From Candidatus Nanopelagicales bacterium (GTDB lineage: Bacteria; Actinomycetota; Actinomycetes; Nanopelagicales; Nanopelagicaceae), in assembly GCA_030832365.1 (NCBI GenBank), contig JAURJF010000047.1, forward strand, positions 1-7,584: a DNA stretch of 7,584 nucleotides. The letters are read 5' to 3'. The notes under the pieces were generated by a model. The model was given only the letters and a program-made list of their open reading frames with translations. It ran no database searches and was not told where the DNA came from. Position 1 is the stretch's first letter, and each line of letters opens with the position of its first letter. The position numbers and the translations under genes were made by a program. Below, piece by piece: positions 1 through 6,596 of this stretch.

Positions 1-264
1 AAGACCTGCTCTATGTCCCTTTATTGTGGGATATCCCAAATGTCCTCTTGAGTGCTCTCGCATCATTCCTGGATTAGTAACTGCATCAAAATCACTATTT
101 GCAATAGAGCGATCAAAAAGTAGTTCACTTGCCGCGCCCTTAAAACTTGCACCCCAATGTCTAATAACCAGCGCGCCATCTATAACCTCAAGGAGTAAAT
201 CAACGCCGCCATTGCTTAGCTGCGCCCTGGCCCCGGCCTTAGATGAAGGTATTGGAGAAGACAT
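1..264 (-). CDS. Probable GH36 alpha-galactosidase, N-terminal 88 residues (cut by window edge)
   Basis: The minus strand is open from an ATG at 264-262 to the left edge. The translation begins MSSPIPSSKAG, continues through a beta-strand-like stretch ending in IRHWGA (about residues 33-38) and reaches LGYPTIKGHRAGL at the cut edge. The pairing of an HWGA strand with a G-x-P-x-x-x-GHR-x-G motif is what I know from the N-terminal beta-sandwich of GH36 alpha-galactosidases. These release galactose from melibiose, raffinose and related alpha-galactosides. The catalytic barrel lies outside the window, so activity cannot be judged. Its place divergent to galT-galK fits: it would supply the galactose they consume. 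The ATG is chosen because no in-frame ATG or GTG precedes it nearby and the conserved part starts about 20 residues later. No Shine-Dalgarno is visible. Family assignment is moderately sure; the reading frame is more certain. Confidence 0.7.
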   Translation of the reverse strand, partial: MSSPIPSSKAGARAQLSNGGVDLLLEVIDGALVIRHWGASFKGAASELLFDRSIANSDFDAVTNPGMMREHSRGHLGYPTIKGHRAGL

Positions 265-285
265 ACGGGTAGAGTAATAGCCATT
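265..285. promoter_or_regulatory. 21-bp divergent intergenic region with candidate -10 elements
   Basis: This is all that separates the two divergent start codons, so promoters for both genes must sit here or inside the opposite gene. TAGAGT (270-275, plus strand) fits TANNNT and lies 10 nt before the galT ATG. The same heptamer read on the minus strand gives TACTCT (276-271), 6 nt before the alpha-galactosidase ATG. A further minus-strand match, CATAAT (288-283), is one base from TATAAT but overlaps the galT start. No good -35 and no Shine-Dalgarno is seen for either gene, which suggests leaderless or near-leaderless transcripts. The elements are matches by eye to short, degenerate motifs. 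Confidence 0.35.
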
Positions 286-1395
286 ATGTCGAGTAAGAAA
301 CTCCCCGCAGGCGTTATTCGAAGTGATGCCACGCTCATGGATGGGCGCACCATCCGCTACTACGACACAAAGGGCCAATCTCGCACCGCAGTAGATCAAA
401 GAAGTGGTGAAGAGCAACCAAGCATCGGCGAGATGCGCCTTGATCCATTAAATAATGAATGGGTAGTAATTGCAGCCCATCGCCAGGAACGAGTATTTCT
501 GCCACCTAAAGAATTAAATCCACTGGCTCCAAGTAAGCCAGGTTCACTTACTGAAATTCCAGAAAGTGATTATGAAGTGGTTGTCTTTGATAACCGCTCG
601 CCATCACTTGCCGCTCCCAGATCAAGTTTTGAGGCAATAGATAATCCAGACTTTTCGAGCCCGGCGATTGAATCAGCAGGCAAATGTGAAGTTATCTGTT
701 TTACATCGGATTATGAAGCCTCTTTTAAAGATCTCTCGCACCGCCAGATAAGAACTGTTCTTGAGGCTTGGCGTGATCGCACCGCAGAGCTCTCAGAACT
801 TTCCTATATTGAATATATAGCTGCCTTTGAAAATCGAGGGGAGGAAGTTGGAGTAACTCTTAATCATCCTCATGGTCAGATTTATGCCTACTCCTATCTA
901 CCTCCAAAAGCAGAGAGAGCGCTAGCAGTAGCAACTGCTCATAAAAACAAGACTGGGAATATTCTCCTTGAAGATATTTTAGCTAGAGAGCTTTCAGATA
1001 AAGTCCGCATCGTGGCTCAAAATGAGGAATGGGTTGCCTATGTGCCATATGCCTCAAGATATCCATTTGAAATTCATATTGCACCAAGAAGAAGTGTCCC
1101 TGACTTTATTGCTCTTGATGAAGCTGCATCAGATGCATTTGCTCCTCTTGCTAAAGAAGTTTTACTTAGACTTGATGGAGTCTTTGGTGTAGCGATGCCC
1201 TACATCGCCTCCTGGCATCAAGCGCCAGTAAGAGTCGGTCGTGATGTAACGCGTCTGCATTGGCAGATAGCCTCAGTTAGACGAGCTCCAGGAAAGTTAA
1301 AGTATTTAGCAGGATCTGAATCTGCATTTGGTGCATTTATGATGGATCTAAAGCCAGAGCAATCTGCGGCGCAGCTGCGCGATGTGGCGCTTTAA
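286..1395 (+). CDS. galT: Galactose-1-phosphate uridylyltransferase (GalT)
   Basis: GalT exchanges UMP between UDP-glucose and galactose-1-phosphate, giving UDP-galactose and glucose-1-phosphate in the cytoplasm (Leloir pathway). The 369-residue product has the HIT-superfamily active site HPHGQ at 194-198, where His196 should be the nucleophile that carries UMP, preceded by ENRG and GVTL. Other family blocks are LDPLNNEWVVIAAHRQ (52-67), YEVVVFDNRSPS (96-107), SWHQAPV (309-315) and RRAPGKLKYLAGSE (332-345), the last typical of actinobacterial GalT. Compared with E. coli GalT, the zinc ligands Cys52, Cys55 and His115 correspond to Asn78, Ala81 and Tyr143, and the iron-site HAH is Ala-Ser-Val (329-331). 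The ATG at 286 is used because the leading segment aligns with other actinobacterial GalT (LMDGRTIRYYD resembles their LADGRELIYFD). No Shine-Dalgarno precedes it. Met18 (337) is a less likely start. galK follows after 6 bp. Confidence 0.95.
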   Translation: MSSKKLPAGVIRSDATLMDGRTIRYYDTKGQSRTAVDQRSGEEQPSIGEMRLDPLNNEWVVIAAHRQERVFLPPKELNPLAPSKPGSLTEIPESDYEVVVFDNRSPSLAAPRSSFEAIDNPDFSSPAIESAGKCEVICFTSDYEASFKDLSHRQIRTVLEAWRDRTAELSELSYIEYIAAFENRGEEVGVTLNHPHGQIYAYSYLPPKAERALAVATAHKNKTGNILLEDILARELSDKVRIVAQNEEWVAYVPYASRYPFEIHIAPRRSVPDFIALDEAASDAFAPLAKEVLLRLDGVFGVAMPYIASWHQAPVRVGRDVTRLHWQIASVRRAPGKLKYLAGSESAFGAFMMDLKPEQSAAQLRDVAL

Positions 1396-1401
1396 AACAA
1401 A

Positions 1402-2529
1402 GTGGAAATAACAGAGTTATTCACTAAAGGCTTTGGCTATCCCCCTGAGGTAGTAGCAAGCGCTCCAGGTCGAGTGAACTTAATTGGCGAACATGTTGAT
1501 TACAGTGGGGGCTTTGTTCTCCCCTTCGCTATCGATGCAGTAACTATGTGTGCAGTTTCCAAAAGAGATGACAGAAAAATAAGAATTATTTCAGCGCAGA
1601 AGAAGAATGAAATGATTGAAAGTAATTTAGAAGCAATCGCTGCAAAAGATGGAACTGGCTGGTCGAGATATATCTATGGTGTTATCTGGGCGATGGAAAT
1701 AGATTCTGGCCTTGATATCTATATCGATGGAAAGGTGCCACTTGGCGCTGGATTATCTTCTTCAGCTGCCCTTGAGTGCTCACTTGCTACCGCACTAAAT
1801 CATCTATTTCACCTAGAAAAAACTTTACCTGAGTTAGCTCGCCTGACCCAGCGGGCAGAAAATGAGTATGTCGGAGTGCCTTGCGGAATTATGGATCAAT
1901 CAATTTCGCTAATGGCAAGAGCTGGTTATGGACTATTACTTGATTGCCAGGATCTCTCAACTAGGCATATCAAAATTGATTTTGCTTCAAACTCTTTACG
2001 GCTTTTGATAATTGATACCCAGGCCCACCACGCCCTAACAGATGGTGGATATGCCAAGAGACGAGAGAGCTGCGAGGAGGTAGCAAAAATTTTTTCAATT
2101 GCCTCCCTACGCCAGTTAACTATGGATAACCTGCTATCCCACAAATCAAAGCTAAGCGATATTCAATTTAAACGAGCGCGTCATGGCGTAAGTGAGATGG
2201 ACCGAGTTTTAGATGCCACAAAGGCCCTTGAGGTGGGAGATTTTAAAGCTCTTGGTCAGTTATTAAATCAATCTCATAACTCGCTTCGAGATGATTATGA
2301 AGTCTCATGCCCTGAATTAGATCTAGCCGTTGATACCGCACTTAACTCTGGAGCCCTAGGGGCAAGAATGGTTGGCGGCGGTTTTGGCGGAAGCGCTATT
2401 GCGCTAATAAATGAAAGTGATGCAGGAGCAATTTCTCTAGCAATAGAGAAAGCTTTTGCTCAAAGCGGATTTAAAGCACCTAGATTTTTTGATTCGCTAC
2501 CAAGTGATGGAGCTAAAGTTATTTCTTAA
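1402..2529 (+). CDS. galK: Galactokinase (GalK)
   Basis: GalK phosphorylates galactose with ATP to galactose-1-phosphate, the substrate of the adjacent GalT. The 375-residue product has the three GHMP-kinase motifs in order: the galactokinase signature PGRVNLIGEHVDY (22-34), the ATP-binding loop VPLGAGLSSSAALE (112-125), and VGGGFGGSA (324-332). Asp165 in GIMDQ is the expected catalytic base and Arg24 its partner. Length and motif spacing are normal for the family. The start is GTG at 1402, 6 bp after the galT stop. No Shine-Dalgarno is seen (the upstream bases are AAAACAAA), so translation probably depends on coupling to galT in one transcript. The stop codon overlaps the end of the convergent ACT-domain gene. 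Confidence is high. Confidence 0.97.
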   Translation: MEITELFTKGFGYPPEVVASAPGRVNLIGEHVDYSGGFVLPFAIDAVTMCAVSKRDDRKIRIISAQKKNEMIESNLEAIAAKDGTGWSRYIYGVIWAMEIDSGLDIYIDGKVPLGAGLSSSAALECSLATALNHLFHLEKTLPELARLTQRAENEYVGVPCGIMDQSISLMARAGYGLLLDCQDLSTRHIKIDFASNSLRLLIIDTQAHHALTDGGYAKRRESCEEVAKIFSIASLRQLTMDNLLSHKSKLSDIQFKRARHGVSEMDRVLDATKALEVGDFKALGQLLNQSHNSLRDDYEVSCPELDLAVDTALNSGALGARMVGGGFGGSAIALINESDAGAISLAIEKAFAQSGFKAPRFFDSLPSDGAKVIS

Positions 2530-2765
2530 ACGACCGGCGTTACTGAGATGACTTCAACGCCGCCAATTGCACTTAATACATTCACTAAATCTTGCGGATC
2601 ACTTCCTGGAAATGCCACCGTAATGTCATCTATTCCTCGCCCGCCTTCAGATGAGAGAACAACAAGGCCGCGAATATCTCCGCCAGCAAAACCAATTGCA
2701 GATGCCACAGCGCCTAAAGATCCTGGGCGATCAGGAAGTGCTACACGAATACGGACCATTGCCAT
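2526..2765 (-). CDS. Small stand-alone ACT-domain protein
   Basis: The 79-residue product is essentially one ACT domain. It opens with the strand VRIRVALP and the hallmark DRPGSLGAVASAIG (about 12-25), followed by GGDIRGLVVL, DDITVAFP and a closing strand VEVISVTPVV, matching the beta-alpha-beta-beta-alpha-beta fold. ACT domains usually bind amino acids and control an enzyme, but nothing here names the ligand or partner. It is the last gene of the minus-strand run, 22 bp after tRNA-Asn, so its mRNA may begin with or be cut from a tRNA precursor. The ATG at 2765 gives MAMVRIR. A second ATG at 2759 (MVRIR) is equally possible; neither has a clear Shine-Dalgarno. Its stop overlaps the convergent galK stop. 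The fold is fairly sure; the function is unknown. Confidence 0.85.
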   Translation of the reverse strand: MAMVRIRVALPDRPGSLGAVASAIGFAGGDIRGLVVLSSEGGRGIDDITVAFPGSDPQDLVNVLSAIGGVEVISVTPVV

Positions 2766-2787
2766 AGGGATGAGTCTAAATGAAAAG

Positions 2788-2860
2788 CTCCCTGACTTGG
2801 ACTCGAACCAAGAACCTGCCGGTTAACAGCCGGCTGCTCTGCCAATTGAGCTATCAGGGA
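2788..2860 (-). tRNA. tRNA-Asn (anticodon GTT)
   Basis: The minus strand folds into a complete 73-nt cloverleaf including the discriminator base. The acceptor stem is TCCCTGA paired with TCAGGGA, the D arm is GCTC/GAGC with an AATTGGCA loop, and the anticodon stem is GCCGG/CCGGC. The loop CTGTTAA places GTT at 2827-2825. The T arm is CTTGG/CCAAG with loop TTCGAGT, and the variable loop is 5 nt. The discriminator is G. CCA is not encoded, so it must be added after processing. The gene lies 17 bp after dnaG and 22 bp before the ACT-domain gene on the same strand, so it is probably processed from a longer mRNA, from its own transcript, or both. Confidence 0.97.
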
Positions 2861-2874
2861 TCGTTCAGCGGCTA

Positions 2875-2904
2875 AATCTAGGTCAGAGACTCCCCCAATG
2901 CCAA
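2875..2904 (-). promoter_or_regulatory. Candidate promoter for tRNA-Asn inside the 3' end of dnaG
   Basis: On the minus strand TTGGCA (2904-2899, five of six bases of TTGACA) is followed after 18 bp by TAGATT (2880-2875, four of six bases of TATAAT). Transcription would start near 2868, about 8 nt before the mature tRNA 5' end. The element overlaps the last dnaG codons and its stop. It would let the tRNA and the ACT-domain gene be expressed apart from the upstream operon. This is a match by eye to degenerate boxes and could be chance. Confidence 0.4.
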
Positions 2905-4713
2905 TTCTCGCTGGGCCCGCCTCTTTGCCTCCATCTCAACTAACCTTGAAAACATCTGATTGTATTCACTCTCACTCTCCAGCGGATTTAATCGCTGGAG
3001 GCTTGATTTCACTTCAGCGATAGATCTGGCAAGTGCTACCTCGTTTAATCTGGCAGTAATACTTGAGACATAGCGATCTGAGATTTCACCATCGGTGCGT
3101 ATTGGTTCAACCATTAACTCAGTGATAAATGACTTAAGTTCATCGGAATCTGTTGCCTCTAAATTAACTGCCATAAAATCCTCTTGCGTATCAATAAATT
3201 CTCTTAGCTTGATATAGGCAGGATGTGAAAAGGCATTCTTTTCTAACTCTGGCCAATTTCTAACTAGCGCTGGCATCTGCAGACGAACCTTTAGAACTTC
3301 TCGCTCAAGAATTAATCTTGGCTCATTTGGATCTGGCCGCCATTGCTCGCCAGCTAGCGCAGCATCAATACTTGCCGGCTTAGTTGAAGTGTTTTTCTTC
3401 ACCGCAGCCATGACAACTTCAACTTCCATCCCAAGCCAGCCAGCAAGAGATCTTGCATACTCTGGTCTTAGTGAGGCATCTCGAATCTTTCCAATAAGAG
3501 GCGCAGCAGCATTTAGCGCTTGAACTCTGCCATCGGCATTGCCTAAATCAAATTGTATTATTGAGCTCTTGATTGCAAACTCAAAAAGAGGGACCCGTCT
3601 TGCAATGAGATCACGAAGAGCAGCATCTCCCATCTCTTGCCTTAAATCAGATGGATCTAAGCCACTTGGCTCAACAGCAACAAAGGTTTGAGTAACAAAT
3701 TTCTGATCATCGCCAAAAGCACGAAGCGCTGCTTTCTGTCCAGCAGCATCTCCATCAAATGTAAAGATCACCTCGCCGCGAAATGCATCATCATCCATCA
3801 ATAGCCTTCGTAATATTCTTATATGCTCATCACCAAAGGCGGTTCCACAGGTAGCAACGGCGGTTGGTATTCCTGCTAAGTGCGCTGCCATTACATCGGT
3901 ATAGCCCTCAACTATTACTACCTGACGCTTCTTGGCTATCTCCTTCTTGGCCTTATCAATACCATAGAGAACTTGGCTTTTTTTATAGATCGAAGTCTCA
4001 GGGGTATTTAGATACTTCGGACCAGTATCTTCTTCATCACTTGCTAATTTTCTTGCGCCAAAACCAACTAAATCACCAGAAATATCCCTGATGGGCCAGA
4101 TTAAGCGATTTCTAAAGCGATCAATAGCTCCTTTGGTTCCCTCTTTCGTTAATCCTGCTAGTAGAAGTTCCTCTGCACTAAAACCTTTTCCAAGTAAGAA
4201 TTTACTTAACGCATCCCAATGATCAGGGGCGTAGCCAATTTCAAATGATTGGCTAGCAGTTTTATCAAAGCCACGTTTAATTAGAAGCTCTCTCGCATGG
4301 CTTGCGGTAGGAAGTTGTAGTTGCTCTTGATAAAAAAGTGATGCTTGGCTATTTGCTTCAAGAAGTCTAGAGCGCTGAACTGTTGGAGCCTTTGATCCGA
4401 AACTACTTTGTTCATAAGTTAACTGATAACCAATTCTTGAAGCTAATCTTTCAATAGTTTCAGTAAAACTCAAATGATCAATCTTCATAATAAAGGCAAT
4501 GACATCTCCGCCTTCTTGGCAGCCAAAGCAATGAAAGTATCCCCGAGCAGGAGTTACATGAAATGAGGGGCTCTTCTCATCATGGAATGGACATAACCCT
4601 TTCTTCTGTCCCCCGCCAGCGCTCTTTAGTTGGACATAATCACCGACAACTTCATCAATTGGTGAATGATCGCGAACATAGCTCACATCGGTATCGCGAA
4701 TTCGTCCAGACAT
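2878..4713 (-). CDS. dnaG: DNA primase (DnaG)
   Basis: DnaG makes the RNA primers for DNA replication at the fork, working with the DnaB helicase. The 611-residue product has a complete bacterial primase layout. An N-terminal CHC2 zinc finger has Cys41, His44, Cys62 and Cys65 (GLCPFHDEKSPSF and HCFGC). The core holds GFGARKL (217-223) and KYLNTPET (233-240). The Toprim domain has EGYTD (269-273, catalytic Glu269) and FDGDAAG (319-325, metal-binding Asp320 and Asp322). A helical C-terminal region would bind the helicase. I start at ATG 4713 (MSGRIRD) because actinobacterial primases begin this way (MAGRIRD) and an AGGA Shine-Dalgarno lies 8 nt upstream. A TTG at 4734 would add 7 residues and overlap dgt. 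It lies 10 bp after dgt, an order also found in M. tuberculosis. Confidence 0.97.
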   Translation of the reverse strand: MSGRIRDTDVSYVRDHSPIDEVVGDYVQLKSAGGGQKKGLCPFHDEKSPSFHVTPARGYFHCFGCQEGGDVIAFIMKIDHLSFTETIERLASRIGYQLTYEQSSFGSKAPTVQRSRLLEANSQASLFYQEQLQLPTASHARELLIKRGFDKTASQSFEIGYAPDHWDALSKFLLGKGFSAEELLLAGLTKEGTKGAIDRFRNRLIWPIRDISGDLVGFGARKLASDEEDTGPKYLNTPETSIYKKSQVLYGIDKAKKEIAKKRQVVIVEGYTDVMAAHLAGIPTAVATCGTAFGDEHIRILRRLLMDDDAFRGEVIFTFDGDAAGQKAALRAFGDDQKFVTQTFVAVEPSGLDPSDLRQEMGDAALRDLIARRVPLFEFAIKSSIIQFDLGNADGRVQALNAAAPLIGKIRDASLRPEYARSLAGWLGMEVEVVMAAVKKNTSTKPASIDAALAGEQWRPDPNEPRLILEREVLKVRLQMPALVRNWPELEKNAFSHPAYIKLREFIDTQEDFMAVNLEATDSDELKSFITELMVEPIRTDGEISDRYVSSITARLNEVALARSIAEVKSSLQRLNPLESESEYNQMFSRLVEMEAKRRAQRELALGESLT

Positions 4714-4723
4714 AGCTGTAATC

Positions 4724-5965
4724 CTAAGCCCCAATCAATTTCTCATGGAGGGCGTATGCACCCATATCTGTTAATGAAGCCACCTGATCAATTACTACGC
4801 GCATTTTTGCCTCAGCGCTCTCTGCAGCCTGCCATTGCTGGAGGAAGAAACTCTCAAGACTTGCTGGGGCAAGGCGGCTTACAGCCTCAACTAATTCAAT
4901 AATTACCTCTTCTTGTCTTGCATAACGCTCCTTGGATACTTCTGCGCCGATTATGTAGTAACCCGCCATTGATTTAAGCAGCGCTACCTCAATTCTTACC
5001 TCACGAGGAACAATCAGGTTTGCTTGATAGCGAGTTAAATTCCCCTCGCCATATCTCTCTCTTGTGGCTCGCTCTGCATAGAGTGCGAAGCGACCTATTA
5101 ATTGACTGGTCAAATCCTTTAACTGAGCAAGGTGTCTATGGCTTCTATCAAATTCTTTTGGCCAGCATGAGAGATTATGCAAAGAGTTAAGAGCAGATTT
5201 AGCCTCTTGCTCACTCAAATCAGGTAGGTAATCTCTAATTGCAGTCTGATAGAGATGCTCTAGATCGTCATTCAACTTTGAAATATCAATCTGTCCAGTA
5301 ACTAGGCCATCTTCCAGATCATGAACGCTATATGCCACATCATCGGACCAATCCATAATCTGGGCTTCCATGCACGTTCTTGATTCTAGAGATTCCTGTC
5401 TAACCCAATTAAATATCTCTAAGTCATCTTGATAAACGCCAAACTTTTCTGGATTTTCTTTGCTGCTCCAAGGATATTTTGTTGCCGCATCAAGGGTTGC
5501 TCGAGTTAGATTTAAGCCAACAGAGAGTCCATTTTGATCAACGGTCTTTGCTTCAATTCGAGTTAATAACCTAAAGCTCTGAGCATTTCCTTCAAAGCCG
5601 CCGAAATCTTTAGCAATCTTTGCAAGTGCTTTCTCGCCATTATGCCCAAATGGCGGATGTCCTAAATCATGAGCCAGACAGGCGCTTTCTAGAAGGTCAG
5701 GATCTGCGCCAAGGGCGGCGCCAATTTCTCTACCAACTTGCGCACACTCAAGTGAGTGAGAAAGTCTCGTCCTTGGAAAATCACTTGCCCAAGGAACAGC
5801 TACTTGAGTCTTTGCGGCAAGACGCCTTAGGGCAAATGAATGAATAATTCTCGCGCGATCTCTGGCAAACTCAGTGCGCCCCTTGCGCTTTGCTGGCTCA
5901 TCGAGAAATCTTTCGCGATCCAGCTCGCTATAACCAAGATGCTCATATGCAGGATGAAGGGCCAT
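4724..5965 (-). CDS. dgt: Deoxyguanosinetriphosphate triphosphohydrolase-like HD protein (Dgt)
   Basis: Proteins of this family hydrolyse dGTP or other dNTPs to the deoxynucleoside and triphosphate, trimming cytoplasmic dNTP pools. The 413-residue product shows the family motifs: RDRARIIHSFALRRLAAKTQ (35-54), TRLSHSLE (66-73) with the metal ligand His70, the HD pair His99-Asp100 in AHDLGHPPFGHNGE, GFEGNAQSFR (123-132), and SDDVAYSVHDLEDG (207-220) carrying the further metal Asp (208 or 209). Length and motif order are normal for the actinobacterial type. Substrate preference cannot be read from sequence. The ATG at 5965 follows the DUF218 gene by 7 bp. No Shine-Dalgarno is visible, which suggests translational coupling. 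It lies directly upstream of dnaG, so dNTP control and priming share a transcript. Confidence 0.95.
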   Translation of the reverse strand: MALHPAYEHLGYSELDRERFLDEPAKRKGRTEFARDRARIIHSFALRRLAAKTQVAVPWASDFPRTRLSHSLECAQVGREIGAALGADPDLLESACLAHDLGHPPFGHNGEKALAKIAKDFGGFEGNAQSFRLLTRIEAKTVDQNGLSVGLNLTRATLDAATKYPWSSKENPEKFGVYQDDLEIFNWVRQESLESRTCMEAQIMDWSDDVAYSVHDLEDGLVTGQIDISKLNDDLEHLYQTAIRDYLPDLSEQEAKSALNSLHNLSCWPKEFDRSHRHLAQLKDLTSQLIGRFALYAERATRERYGEGNLTRYQANLIVPREVRIEVALLKSMAGYYIIGAEVSKERYARQEEVIIELVEAVSRLAPASLESFFLQQWQAAESAEAKMRVVIDQVASLTDMGAYALHEKLIGA

Positions 5966-5972
5966 AAGGTGC

Positions 5973-6596
5973 TTAGGCTACGTGGTCGCTGATATGTATG
6001 CCACGGCGCCCAAGGGTTAGATATGCAAGATAGGCCCCGCTCTCTCGCAATAAGTAGCGAAATCCAGCCTCTTCTAGGCTAGCAATACCAACCCTTGTTG
6101 GTGAGCAGGTAGCGTTAAATCCAAAATCATTAGCCATCGTCATTGATCTTAAGCAGTGATAAGGATCGGTAACAATGATTATTTCTTTAATTCTCTTTAT
6201 GCCCTCAGCTTTTGATAAGGCTTCGATGCTTCGATAAGTATCACGGCCCTTGGCAACAGCTGTAATACTCTTTTCTCTTACTCCTTTAGAAATCAAATAA
6301 CTTCTTGAAGCTGCTGCTTCTGTAAATCGATCTCCTGGCGCTCCCGCACCTAAAGTGTAGATTTCTGCGGCAAAGCCCTTCTCATAGATTCGAAGGCTCT
6401 CTTTCAGCCTTGCCTCTAAAACTTCACCAGGTCTTCCATCTAATTGCGCGGCCCCCATAACAACTATCGCATCTGCTTTTCTAATGGTTTCATTCTGCGC
6501 GGTATACCAAGTCTTTCCAATTGCCCAAAGTGGAATAACTAAGGCAACTAGAAGTAGAAAGCTAATAAACTTCCATGCAAATTTAAATAAGAACAT
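5973..6596 (-). CDS. YdcF/SanA-like DUF218 protein, membrane-anchored
   Basis: The 207-residue product starts with a short Lys-containing N-terminus and one hydrophobic segment (about 11-28), then a DUF218 (YdcF/SanA/ElyC-type) domain. Features of the domain are ADAIVVMGAAQ (41-51), the loop DGRPGEVLEARL (53-64), GRDTYRSIEAL (117-127) and IVTDPYHCLRS (141-151) followed by CSPTR. By the positive-inside rule the domain should face outside. Proteins of this group are linked to envelope integrity (SanA to vancomycin sensitivity, ElyC to envelope biogenesis in E. coli), but the reaction is unclear and this one cannot be assigned to a process. Its ATG shares one base with the dusB stop (TGATG), so translation is probably coupled. 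The sequence before it has only a weak purine stretch. dgt follows after 7 bp. Confidence 0.85.
   Translation of the reverse strand: MFLFKFAWKFISFLLLVALVIPLWAIGKTWYTAQNETIRKADAIVVMGAAQLDGRPGEVLEARLKESLRIYEKGFAAEIYTLGAGAPGDRFTEAAASRSYLISKGVREKSITAVAKGRDTYRSIEALSKAEGIKRIKEIIIVTDPYHCLRSMTMANDFGFNATCSPTRVGIASLEEAGFRYLLRESGAYLAYLTLGRRGIHISDHVA

Noticed and set aside
26..277. Plus-strand open frame of 83 codons starting with GTG
   Set aside because: Its product is low-complexity and Ser/Pro/Leu-rich without motifs, while the opposite strand reads as a GH36-like N-terminus.
1926..2144. Minus-strand open frame of 72 codons inside galK
   Set aside because: It is a shadow of galK, which has all its family motifs in the other strand; no motif or start signal is seen.
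2535..2562. 7-bp hairpin as a bidirectional terminator between galK and the ACT-domain gene
   Set aside because: The loop is 14 nt, no T-run follows on either strand, and the stem lies in coding sequence.
2548..2826. Plus-strand open frame of 92 codons ending LPDLDSNQEPAG
   Set aside because: It is antisense to the ACT-domain gene and runs into the tRNA. The ending is the familiar false peptide from translating the reverse strand of a tRNA gene.
3864..4091. Plus-strand open frame of 75 codons inside dnaG
   Set aside because: It is antisense to the conserved Toprim and core region of primase and shows no recognisable features.
4714..4734. TTG start at 4734 for dnaG, adding 7 residues
   Set aside because: It would overlap dgt, the extra residues are not conserved, and an AGGA site sits correctly before the ATG at 4713.
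4666..4902. Plus-strand open frame of 78 codons across the dnaG-dgt junction
   Set aside because: It is antisense to two well-supported genes and its product shows no family motif.
5620..5847. Plus-strand open frame of 75 codons inside dgt
   Set aside because: It is antisense to the HD motif region of dgt; an accidental open frame.
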